The notes: generated by a model not told the origin, from the sequence alone. Positions 1-6,472 are shown, counted from the first letter of the stretch. The stretch is 7,366 bases of DNA from Candidatus Stahliibacteriota bacterium (GCA_030670165.1 DAOVCF010000097.1:1-7366), one strand, 5' to 3'. Translations and numbers: made by a program.

Positions 1-413
1 TTGAGAGCTCGGCGGTGATTTCCGCGGCGCTGGTCAAGGATGGCCATGTTCAAAAGCACCAGCCCCTGCAGGCGCAGATCCTTGTTCGCCCCGGCAAGGG
101 TCAGGGCCTCGCTCCACATCTGGTCGGCGGCGGCGTATTGATTCATTCGGGCAAAGACCTTGCCCAAGGTCACGGCGCTTGCGTAGCCAAGACGGTAATC
201 ACCGGTGGGGTGAGCAGTCTGGCGGGCAATCTCCGCGTACGTTCGGGCGCGCCTGAGTCGGCCCTCTGCAAGTAGCGCCTCCGCTGCTATTCGGTTAAGC
301 TCGACAGCCTCGGACGGTGAGCATTCGTACTTCACGCCCTCCAAAGCGAAGGCGAGCGCTGAGGACCTTTCGCCCCTCCTCAAGGCCTCGCTGGCTTTTT
401 CTAAAAGGCTCAC
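1..413 (-). CDS. TPR-repeat protein, N-terminal part (runs off left edge)
   Basis: The minus strand is open from a GTG at 413 down to base 1, giving 137 complete codons with no stop. The translation begins VSLLEKASEALRRGERSSAL and continues with helix-pair repeats typical of tetratricopeptide proteins (for example LNRIAAEALLAEGRLRRA, then LGKVFARMNQYAAADQMW, then LLNMAILDQRRGNHRRAL). TPRs are protein-protein interaction scaffolds; no catalytic domain is visible in this part, and there is no signal peptide, so a cytoplasmic location is likely. The GTG start is chosen because AGAGG (423-419) lies 5 nt upstream. An in-frame TTG at 428 is an alternative, giving MEEETVSLLEKA. A better placed ATG at 442, behind AGGAG, is out of frame by one base in a T6 run, so the true start may involve an indel or slippage. 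The gene is divergent from the kinase-activator and shares its control region. What lies beyond the repeats cannot be seen. Confidence 0.85.
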   Translation of the reverse strand, partial: MSLLEKASEALRRGERSSALAFALEGVKYECSPSEAVELNRIAAEALLAEGRLRRARTYAEIARQTAHPTGDYRLGYASAVTLGKVFARMNQYAAADQMWSEALTLAGANKDLRLQGLVLLNMAILDQRRGNHRRAL

Positions 414-453
414 CGTTTCCTCTTCCAAAAAATGTCATTCATGAGGACTCGAT

Positions 454-458
454 CTCCT
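454..458 (-). promoter_or_regulatory. Shine-Dalgarno site AGGAG before out-of-frame ATG
   Basis: AGGAG on the minus strand, inside AAAAGGAG, lies 11 nt before an ATG at 442. That ATG reads only MNDIFWKRKR before a stop at 412-410. It joins the TPR frame if the T6 run at 432-427 gains one base (MNDIFLEEETVSLLEKA). The site therefore bears on which start the TPR gene uses. Confidence 0.5.
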
Positions 459-481
459 TTTAAAATCCTTCCTCTATAATT

Positions 482-504
482 TGACTGTAATTGAATTATA
501 GTCA
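482..504. promoter_or_regulatory. 23-bp near-palindrome over the -10 box (candidate operator)
   Basis: The arms TGACTGTAATT (482-492) and AATTATAGTCA (494-504) flank a central G and are reverse complements at 10 of 11 positions. The dyad covers the -10 element (495-500) and the predicted start point (about 488) of the leftward promoter, the classical position for a repressor that blocks RNA polymerase. An overlapping second inverted repeat, CTATAATT (474-481) with AATTATAG (494-501), could add a hairpin in DNA or RNA. The binding protein is unknown. Part of the symmetry comes from AT-rich promoter sequence, which lowers confidence. Confidence 0.5.
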
Positions 505-522
505 GATGGAATGACTTGTCAA
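495..522 (-). promoter_or_regulatory. Sigma-70-type promoter for the leftward TPR gene
   Basis: On the minus strand there is a consensus -35 TTGACA (522-517), a 16-nt spacer and a consensus -10 TATAAT (500-495). Transcription would begin near 488, leaving a leader of about 46 nt to the ATG at 442 or about 75 nt to the GTG at 413. Both boxes match the consensus exactly. Such a strong promoter usually needs a repressor to be controllable, and a dyad covers its -10 box. Confidence 0.75.
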
Positions 523-538
523 GAGGGCGGAGTTTATC

Positions 539-602
539 TGCGATGAGGTAATATCTAAATGAAATGCGATATTTTATCAAAATTATGCGATCGAGTATGC
601 GG
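539..602 (+). repeat. Short TGCGAT direct repeats between the divergent promoters
   Basis: TGCGAT occurs at 539-544, 565-570 and 586-591, and a variant TGCGGT at 598-603. The second and third copies extend to ATGCGAT and are 21 bp apart, two helical turns, so a protein could contact both on the same DNA face. They lie roughly 70 to 120 bp upstream of the rightward start point. Hexamers are short and chance is a real alternative. Confidence 0.25.
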
Positions 603-626
603 TGTGGATAACTCGGCCCCAAGGGG

Positions 627-655
627 TTGACTTTTTGTGATGTCTCGTTTATATT
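627..655 (+). promoter_or_regulatory. Sigma-70-type promoter for the kinase-activator, leaderless
   Basis: TTGACT (627-632, 5/6 match), a 17-nt spacer, and TATATT (650-655, 5/6 match to TATAAT). Seven bases beyond the -10 box is position 662, which is the A of the ATG of the kinase-activator. No Shine-Dalgarno sequence is present before that ATG (the bases are TTTATATTACATGT). Promoter placement and the missing ribosome site together predict a leaderless mRNA. Confidence 0.7.
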
Positions 656-661
656 ACATGT

Positions 662-3600
662 ATGCCTAAACGACCCAGCAAGAATTACGACCTGCCGAAC
701 GGCTTTACACAACTCAAAAAGCTGGGCGAGGGGGCGGGAAGCGTTGTCCTGGCCGTAAAGAATGAAACCACCGGCAAGGAGCTGGCGTTCAAACTTGCCA
801 CACGGCAAGACCCGACGCACCGGTTGGAGCAGGAGTTCGCTATACTTGCACGCCTGGACCATCCCGGGATCGTGCGCGTGTATAACGCGGGGTTTCATAA
901 GAAGCGTCCATACTTCACGATGGAGTTGATCAATGGCAAGCCTTTCAACCGTTTCATGGACGAGCATCGTTCAGAGCCCGGATTCATCGAGCTTTTCCTC
1001 GGCGTTCTGGGCGAGGGGGCAATCACTCTTGCAGGCATCCATCAGGAGGGGGTAGTCCATGCCGACATAAAGCCCGCCAATCTTTTAGTCCAAGAAAATG
1101 GAAAACCGGTGCTTTTGGACTTCGGCTTTGCAGAGGATTATCTACTCAGCCACACCGCAGAGCCTCGAGGCACCCTTGACTACGTGGCACCCGAGCTGTT
1201 CCTGGGCAGGGAGGTCTCTCCTGCGGCAGACGTTTACTCGCTTGGAGCGATGGCCTACGAGGGATTGACAGGGAAGACACTGTGGGGCAAGAAATCACTC
1301 CCCGATCTTATACGGGCAAAATTCAAGACACCACCCGGATTCAGCAAACAGAAGCCTGAGATGTGGGGTGATACCGAAGAACTCGTACTCAGGATGCTTC
1401 AACCCGACCCGGCACTGCGTCCAGCCGCTGGAGAAATCCTGACGGTAATCGAGAAATTGATCGAGAAGAAGGAAAGGATTGAGGTTGAGCAACCAGGTAT
1501 CGCACCCAGGCTTTGCTTCGGTGGACGAGAGGAGGAGCTTTCTGAACTTGAGAGATCGATCTTTGAAGAAAAGAGGGCCCTGCTCCTTGAAGGGCCCTCA
1601 GGGATCGGCAGGACCCGACTTCTGCGTGAGTTTCTATTTCGGGCCTTGGTCAAACACCACAACACCTTACTCGTTACGGGCCGCGCAGGCTATCTTTCCC
1701 TGACTGAACACCTCGCCGCCGCCCTGGGACTTGCACGGGAGCAAACCCATGCTGAGGAAAGGGAACACCGCTACGAGATGATCTTTCAGGCTGCGCGGAA
1801 GGCACAACTCGATGCGGTGATGATAGATGCCCCCACTGATTTATCCCCGGATGAGGAGGAGTGTCTTGGTTTTCTGGCCCGCGGTTTTGACGGAAAGATC
1901 GGGGTCGTTATCTCGCAAGTCCCGCAGCGTATCCATCCTTCCGCTTACAAGATTGAGCTTAAGCCCCTCAAGGAGGAAACAATCCTTGAGATGGTCTCGC
2001 GAACCTTTGAAGGGCTGCGTGAAAAGAACGCCCTTGCAAGCGCTCTGGCATCGATAGGAGAGGGAAACCCAAGACGCATGAACGAACTTCTCGAGGTGCT
2101 CTACCATGAAGGATGGCTACGTAGAAAGAAACGATGGGTCTACGAATCCCCGGTTGAAGAAAAGAACCTGGCTGAAAAGCTAGCAGAGTGGCTGGGTGCA
2201 AGGATAGAGGGACTCCCTCTGGAATCAAAACTGGTTCTTTCAACGCTGGCAACGGCTGAAGGACCGTTGACCTCCCCGCTGCTGCAGAGCGCCCTGGGTA
2301 AATCCGATACCCCATTGATCCTCTTGAACCTGACTAACGTAGGGCTCGTGCATTCCTTCCCCTACCGGAACGTCCCTCACTATGAACTTAAGAACGATCT
2401 TGTGGGGCGATACGCATCAGCCGCACTTGCAGCTAAAGACAAAAAAAACCTGAGTAAGAAACTGGCTGAGGCGTTGGAGGATATGTGCAGGGAGATTTGG
2501 AACGAGGATCCATCAGCCTGGGATAACTCATATCTTGTTCAGCTTGCTTCGCTTTATTCCAAAGCCGGCATGGAAGCGAAAGCCCGCCGCTATCTGGTTC
2601 CTGCTGCCAAGCGTTTGGCCGCCGCCTACGACTTCGGCCAGGCACACGGGTTCCTTAAGGATGCCCTGAGGGGTAAACCTGCCAGGAATGAGCGGATGGA
2701 AACCCTGCTGGAACTGGGGCGTATAGCAGACATCGAACATAACGCTCAGGAGGCGGAAGGGTTCTACACCCAGGCCTTGCCTCTTGTCGAAGAAGACCTT
2801 GAGAGCGAAGCAGATATCCTGCTCCGCATAGGATTAGCCTATCAGAGGGTGAAGGAGCTCGACCGGGCCCAGGATTTCTTCAACCGCAGTGAAGAACTTC
2901 TCAAAGACTCTTCCAGCGCGCTTAAATACCGACTGCTCTCGGCACGCGGATGGAACGCCCTTGAGCGGGGAAAACTGAACCAAGCCCAAACCTTGTTCCA
3001 GCAAAGCATGAAGATCGCCCCTTCATCCTACGAGCAACGCAGCGTTCAATACGATCTGGCGTGGACGCTTTTCCTGAAGAGGAATCCTTCAGAGGCACTT
3101 AAATACGCACGGAAAGCTCTAGAACTAAGCGAAGCTGAAGACGACAAAGGGGGCATTTGCCGAACGTCACTTCTTGTGGCCGATGTACTAAATAACCTTG
3201 GAAGACTTAAGGAGGCGGAAGACCACGTAGAACGGGCCCTGGGCCTGACCAGGAAGATGGGATATCCCATCATGACCTCGCGCGTTCTGCACCACAAGGC
3301 TCAGTTGTTCTCTAAAGCAGGACGCTACCGCGAAGCGAGGAGCGTAGCGCACCAGGCAATCGAGGTGCTGGGAAAGCTCAAGGACAGATACCAGATCGCG
3401 CTGCTCGCTCTGTTCGAGACCCAGCGATCAATGGATATCGGCGACTGGGAAAGAGCCGAACAAGGGCATCTTGAACTCTGGCAAGCCATGCAGAAAACCT
3501 CTTCTTTAAGCTCGCTTGCCCCATACGTTCTACAGAGTTGGGCCGAGCTCCATCGACTAAAAGGCAGGCCTCTCCCCGCGAAACGTATGCTTGTGAAGGC

Positions 3601-5647
3601 AAAGGCTTTTGCCTCCTCGCGCGGCGACGAATCCGTACTTCCATGGATAGGAATCACTCATTCGCAGATAAGCCTTGCCGAGGGGGATTACTCCGGGGCC
3701 AAAAAACTGCTCAAGGGGTGTAAATCCCTCTTGAATAAAAAAGGCGATGTATATGCCGAATTTCACGTCGGGCTGCTTGAAACAGAAATAAGCCTTGGGG
3801 AAGGGAAGGATGCAGTAAAATCTGCCTCCGAGTTGATTAAGGGAATAGAGAAAAACGGCTTCGAGAATTTGCGCGGGAAGACACTTCGTCTCCTTGGGCG
3901 AGCGTTAATGGCCTCTGACAGGTTCCGAGAGGGACTAGTCAAGCTTCACGAGAGCGCGGAAGTATTGAAGTCCCGGGAGGCGCTCCATGAACAAGGTCTC
4001 AGCCTCTATGCAATCGCGGAGGCGATGTTTGAAAAAACAGGCTACACAGAGGAATCTATCTCGATATTACAGGAGGCGCAGATAATCTTCGAGCGTATCG
4101 GAGCGGCAAGGAATCTTCAGAGGATCAAAAGCTTCCGCGCCGAGCATTTCTCAGACTGGCGGAAGCAAGCCGGGCTCTCGCCCGAATATCTTAAAAGCCT
4201 CAAGCGCGTAAGTGAACTGATAAACTACCGGCTTGGGGAGGAAAACTTCATGCTCGATCTTCTCGCTATAGTTCTGGAACTAACCGTAGCAGAACGGGGG
4301 ATGGTCTTTATGATGGATGAAGACGAGCTCTACTCCGTGGCTTCAAAACGAATGGATACAACAACTACGCACGATGCCCGACGCATCTCCCGTACCGTTA
4401 TCAAACGCATTCAGCATGGCCTGAAGTCCATCTACACACCTGACGCCACCAAGGACGGACGCTTCAACCGTTCCCAGAGCATCATGTTGAATGATATCCG
4501 CTCCCTCATGTGTATCCCACTCAGAACGAGCGAGAAGTTGATAGGAACTATCTATCTGGACAGCCGCGAAATAGGTCTCTTTGATGCCGAAAAAACCCTC
4601 TACTTCGACGCACTTGGCAACCTTCTGGCGGCGACCATCGATAAATCGGCTGAGTTTGCAAGGCTGAGAGAGGAGTTGGTGCTCGCACGCAAAAGAAAAC
4701 CCTGGGAAGAGACAGGGATCGTTATAGGCACCTCCCCTGCCATAAGCAAACTCTGCAGCCAGCTTGAGCGGATAGCTCAATCCGATACCAACATCCTTCT
4801 TGAGGGAGAAACAGGTACAGGCAAGGGTGTGTTCGCCAACATGATCCATGAACAAAGCCCGCGGCGCAAACGGGAGTTCTGTTCCATAAACTGCGGAATC
4901 CTGCCGGAAGGGGTCTTTGAATCCGAACTCTTCGGCCACCGCAAAGGGGCATATACCGGCGCGACCGAGGACCGTCTGGGGCTTCTGGAGGCGGCAGACG
5001 GCTCAACCGTTTTCTTTGACGAAATCACCAACACATCCCTGGCCATGCAAGCCAAGCTCTTAGAGGTAATCGAAGAACGGATAATCCGCCGCCTGGGTGA
5101 ATCGAAGAAAAGATATGCCAATCTCAGGTTCATCGTCGCAACCAACCGCGACCTCAAAGAGGAGGTTCGTGAAGGACGCTTCCGCGACGACCTCTACTTC
5201 CGTATAAACACGGTTACACTCTCACTCCCGCCTCTGCGCGAACGAAGAGAAGACATCCCGGAGTTTATCAACTTCTTCCTTAAAAAGTTCTCAACCGAAT
5301 TCAACAAGAACGTAACAGAGATAGCGGATGATGTAATGCAAGCCCTCATTACCTATCCCTGGCCAGGCAACATCCGGGAGCTTGCAAACGTAATTGAACG
5401 GGCAATCCTGCTGGCCCCAGAAAGGCTTATTACACGCGACCTCCTGGATCAGCGATTCTTCCCACTGGTTCCACATACCACCAAAACACTGCGCGAGGCC
5501 CGTCAAATCGAGGAGAAGGAGCTTATAAGACGAACCCTGTTTGAAACCAGGGGCAACGTAACGCGAACCGCACGACGCCTTGGCATCTCCCGCCAGCACC
5601 TCTCACGACTCCTCAAATGCTACGACATCCCACGTAAACCAAGATAG
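662..5647 (+). CDS. Ser/Thr kinase - AAA/STAND ATPase - TPR - GAF - sigma-54 activator - Fis HTH fusion
   Basis: This is a 1661-residue cytoplasmic signal-transduction regulator. Residues about 14-270 are a Hanks-type kinase: glycine loop LGEGAGSVV (21-29), Lys44, Glu58, HADIKPAN with catalytic Asp135, DFG 153-155, APE 176-178. Residues about 285-590 are an AAA_16/STAND-like ATPase with P-loop GPSGIGRT (311-318), where the usual Lys is Arg317, and a weak Walker B (VMID, Asp389). About 12 TPR-like helix pairs fill 620-1150. A GAF sensor domain spans about 1186-1330. The sigma-54 AAA+ core (about 1354-1590) looks active: Walker A GETGTGKG (1382-1389), the sigma-54 contact loop GAYTGA (1429-1434; usually GAFTGA), Walker B FFDE (1451-1454), FRDDLYFR with arginine-finger candidates (about 1507-1514), and WPGNIREL. 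A Fis-type HTH (about 1609-1656) ends the protein. It should hydrolyse ATP to remodel sigma-54 RNA polymerase at promoters it binds. Kinase-ATPase-TPR-GAF fusions ending in histidine kinases are known; here the output is transcription. The first ATG is used because the promoter places +1 on it. The kinase substrates and the signal are unknown. Confidence 0.95.
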   Translation: MPKRPSKNYDLPNGFTQLKKLGEGAGSVVLAVKNETTGKELAFKLATRQDPTHRLEQEFAILARLDHPGIVRVYNAGFHKKRPYFTMELINGKPFNRFMDEHRSEPGFIELFLGVLGEGAITLAGIHQEGVVHADIKPANLLVQENGKPVLLDFGFAEDYLLSHTAEPRGTLDYVAPELFLGREVSPAADVYSLGAMAYEGLTGKTLWGKKSLPDLIRAKFKTPPGFSKQKPEMWGDTEELVLRMLQPDPALRPAAGEILTVIEKLIEKKERIEVEQPGIAPRLCFGGREEELSELERSIFEEKRALLLEGPSGIGRTRLLREFLFRALVKHHNTLLVTGRAGYLSLTEHLAAALGLAREQTHAEEREHRYEMIFQAARKAQLDAVMIDAPTDLSPDEEECLGFLARGFDGKIGVVISQVPQRIHPSAYKIELKPLKEETILEMVSRTFEGLREKNALASALASIGEGNPRRMNELLEVLYHEGWLRRKKRWVYESPVEEKNLAEKLAEWLGARIEGLPLESKLVLSTLATAEGPLTSPLLQSALGKSDTPLILLNLTNVGLVHSFPYRNVPHYELKNDLVGRYASAALAAKDKKNLSKKLAEALEDMCREIWNEDPSAWDNSYLVQLASLYSKAGMEAKARRYLVPAAKRLAAAYDFGQAHGFLKDALRGKPARNERMETLLELGRIADIEHNAQEAEGFYTQALPLVEEDLESEADILLRIGLAYQRVKELDRAQDFFNRSEELLKDSSSALKYRLLSARGWNALERGKLNQAQTLFQQSMKIAPSSYEQRSVQYDLAWTLFLKRNPSEALKYARKALELSEAEDDKGGICRTSLLVADVLNNLGRLKEAEDHVERALGLTRKMGYPIMTSRVLHHKAQLFSKAGRYREARSVAHQAIEVLGKLKDRYQIALLALFETQRSMDIGDWERAEQGHLELWQAMQKTSSLSSLAPYVLQSWAELHRLKGRPLPAKRMLVKAKAFASSRGDESVLPWIGITHSQISLAEGDYSGAKKLLKGCKSLLNKKGDVYAEFHVGLLETEISLGEGKDAVKSASELIKGIEKNGFENLRGKTLRLLGRALMASDRFREGLVKLHESAEVLKSREALHEQGLSLYAIAEAMFEKTGYTEESISILQEAQIIFERIGAARNLQRIKSFRAEHFSDWRKQAGLSPEYLKSLKRVSELINYRLGEENFMLDLLAIVLELTVAERGMVFMMDEDELYSVASKRMDTTTTHDARRISRTVIKRIQHGLKSIYTPDATKDGRFNRSQSIMLNDIRSLMCIPLRTSEKLIGTIYLDSREIGLFDAEKTLYFDALGNLLAATIDKSAEFARLREELVLARKRKPWEETGIVIGTSPAISKLCSQLERIAQSDTNILLEGETGTGKGVFANMIHEQSPRRKREFCSINCGILPEGVFESELFGHRKGAYTGATEDRLGLLEAADGSTVFFDEITNTSLAMQAKLLEVIEERIIRRLGESKKRYANLRFIVATNRDLKEEVREGRFRDDLYFRINTVTLSLPPLRERREDIPEFINFFLKKFSTEFNKNVTEIADDVMQALITYPWPGNIRELANVIERAILLAPERLITRDLLDQRFFPLVPHTTKTLREARQIEEKELIRRTLFETRGNVTRTARRLGISRQHLSRLLKCYDIPRKPR

Positions 5648-5650
5648 GAC

Positions 5651-5668
5651 TGTCGCAATAATGTGACA
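5651..5668. promoter_or_regulatory. Candidate enhancer site 1 (TGTC...GACA dyad)
   Basis: TGTCGCAATAATGTGACA is an 18-bp inverted repeat with 7 of 9 arm positions paired, starting 4 bp after the kinase-activator stop codon. It shares outer half-sites TGTC and TGACA, and overall form TGTCRCANNNATRTGACA, with the second dyad 78 bp downstream. Its centre is about 186 bp upstream of the predicted sigma-54 start point, a normal distance for a bacterial enhancer binding protein. Assignment to the Fis HTH of the adjacent gene is inferred from position and pairing. Confidence 0.55.
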
Positions 5669-5728
5669 ATCCTGGCCTAATTTTAAGTGGCTTGTTAGTT
5701 GGTCGTTAGCACAACAAAGATATACGCA

Positions 5729-5746
5729 TGTCACATATATATGACA
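5729..5746. promoter_or_regulatory. Candidate enhancer site 2 (TGTC...GACA dyad)
   Basis: TGTCACATATATATGACA is an 18-bp inverted repeat with 8 of 9 arm positions paired. Its centre lies about 108 bp upstream of the predicted sigma-54 start point. It agrees with the first dyad at 12 of 18 positions, including all of the outer TGTC and TGACA. Two same-type sites upstream of a -24/-12 promoter is the usual arrangement for co-operative binding of an activator hexamer. Confidence 0.6.
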
Positions 5747-5800
5747 CTTTTGCACCCCGATACCCTCCCCCTGCCAACCCAATATCTGCAACCCTTTTAA

Positions 5801-5813
5801 ATTCAATAGCTTA
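5801..5813 (+). promoter_or_regulatory. Possible IHF-type DNA-bending site
   Basis: ATTCAATAGCTTA matches the enterobacterial IHF consensus WATCAANNNNTTR at all but the second position. It lies between the two dyads and the sigma-54 promoter, where a DNA bend helps an enhancer-bound activator reach the polymerase. It is unusually close to the -24 element, the region is AT-rich, and IHF specificity may differ in this organism. It also lies in an imperfect 21-bp palindrome (5800-5820) with ends AATTC/GAATT. Confidence 0.25.
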
Positions 5814-5819
5814 TAGAAT

Positions 5820-5835
5820 TGGCCCGGACCTTGCT
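5820..5835 (+). promoter_or_regulatory. Sigma-54 (-24/-12) promoter
   Basis: TGGCCCGGACCTTGCT matches the sigma-54 consensus TGGCACG-N4-TTGCW at all but one specified position (C for A), with the required GG (5821-5822) and GC (5833-5834) exactly 10 bases apart. Transcription should start near 5846, giving a leader of about 39 nt before the small secreted-protein gene. Sigma-54 promoters are silent without an AAA+ activator, and one is encoded immediately upstream. Confidence 0.8.
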
Positions 5836-5873
5836 TATCTACTTTAACGCAATTGAGCAACCTGCAAAACAAA

Positions 5874-5880
5874 AGGAGGA
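5874..5880 (+). promoter_or_regulatory. Strong Shine-Dalgarno site that sets the start of the small secreted protein
   Basis: AGGAGGA sits with GGAGG ending 5 nt before the ATG at 5885. It decides against the upstream in-frame TTG at 5819, which lies at the edge of the sigma-54 promoter and upstream of its transcription start. Confidence 0.85.
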
Positions 5881-5884
5881 TAAT

Positions 5885-6106
5885 ATGCAGAGAACGTGGA
5901 AGAAACTTCTCGGGGCAGCACTCTTGACCCTGGCCGTTATAGGAATGATAGTCCCATTGGTCGCGGCTACAACACCTACGCAATTGGATTCACCAACCGG
6001 CGAGTCTGGTTACGTAGCGGATCCTGATGATACCTTCGATACAGGAGGACCTTTTCCTGATCCTCCGTATCCTGATCCCATGCCGCCACCCCCGCCGCAG
6101 GTTTAG
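5885..6106 (+). CDS. Small secreted protein with proline-rich tail
   Basis: A 73-residue protein I do not recognise. Residues 1-28 form a textbook signal peptide: basic start MQRTWKK, hydrophobic core LLGAALLTLAVIGMIVPLV, and a cleavage-like AA near 27-28. The mature part would be about 45 residues, acidic, free of cysteine, and ending FPDPPYPDPMPPPPPQV, in which the unit (F/Y)PDP occurs twice before a run of five prolines. Lacking a lipobox cysteine, it is not a lipoprotein. If the signal is not cleaved it would be a membrane-anchored protein with an extracytoplasmic tail. It is the first gene behind the sigma-54 promoter and is followed after 47 bp by a second small gene on the same strand, probably co-transcribed. 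An exported signal peptide, toxin or surface-binding factor are all possible; none can be chosen from sequence. The coding call rests on the strong ribosome site, the start position and the well-formed signal peptide. Confidence 0.8.
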   Translation: MQRTWKKLLGAALLTLAVIGMIVPLVAATTPTQLDSPTGESGYVADPDDTFDTGGPFPDPPYPDPMPPPPPQV

Positions 6107-6153
6107 GTAAGTCGCCCGAGTAAAAGCACCTGAAATGTTCAAGAGAGGAAAAG

Positions 6154-6447
6154 ATGGCGAGGAGTACTAAACAATACTGGGAGGAAAGAGAGCTCATTTC
6201 GAGCCAAGAGAACCTGTTCAGCAACGTAATCATTGAGTTTGGATCAAACATGCTGGTACTCAACCATCCTGACGTCAAAGGCCTTCACGTAAAACGTGAT
6301 CCAAAAACCGATGACGTGATCATAGAACTCTTTGTCTACCGTGTGAGCAACTCCTTAAGATTCTTAATCCAGGAGGAATACGGGGGACATACCATTCGAT
6401 TTTTTGAGACCTCGTTGAGGCCACGCATCCCGGCTTCTCTTTCCTGA
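6154..6447 (+). CDS. Hypothetical protein, 97 residues
   Basis: Not recognised. The start ATG has a good ribosome site (AGAGAGG, ending 5 nt before it). The protein has no signal peptide or membrane segment and is rich in charged residues, so it is probably soluble and cytoplasmic. The core (residues about 23-85) alternates beta-like hydrophobic stretches (NVIIEFG, DVIIELFVYRV, TIRFFETSL) with helix-like parts (NSLRFLIQEEYGG), which suggests a small alpha/beta fold. NHPDVKGLHVKRDPKTDDVIIEL loosely recalls the GV-turn-beta pattern of small ferredoxin-like domains, but this is weak. It lies 47 bp after the secreted-protein gene with no promoter seen between, and a strong terminator follows within 30 bp, so the two appear to form a bicistronic sigma-54 operon. 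A role as partner, immunity or processing factor for the secreted protein is a guess from position. Confidence 0.75.
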   Translation: MARSTKQYWEERELISSQENLFSNVIIEFGSNMLVLNHPDVKGLHVKRDPKTDDVIIELFVYRVSNSLRFLIQEEYGGHTIRFFETSLRPRIPASLS

Positions 6448-6472
6448 AAACCCCCAAGGTTAGAATATCGAT

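Noticed and set aside
410..967. A 185-codon open frame on the minus strand across the start of the kinase-activator
   Set aside because: It is antisense to the conserved kinase N-lobe, has no recognisable domain, and its open length follows from the codon pattern of the real gene. Only its last codons matter, as the short frame before the T6 run.
4343..4939. A 198-codon minus-strand open frame inside the kinase-activator
   Set aside because: It lies opposite the GAF and sigma-54 AAA+ domains, whose motifs are unambiguous on the plus strand; no ribosome site or family resemblance supports it.
5688..5720. TTGTT...AACAA inverted repeat as a terminator for the kinase-activator
   Set aside because: The arms are only 5 bp and AT-rich, the loop is about 16 nt and no U-tract follows. 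No convincing terminator is seen directly after the stop at 5647, so read-through into the small-protein operon remains possible.
5819..6106. A longer form of the small secreted protein starting at TTG 5819
   Set aside because: That codon overlaps the -24 element and lies upstream of the predicted transcription start. The ATG at 5885 has AGGAGGA at ideal spacing and gives a proper signal peptide.
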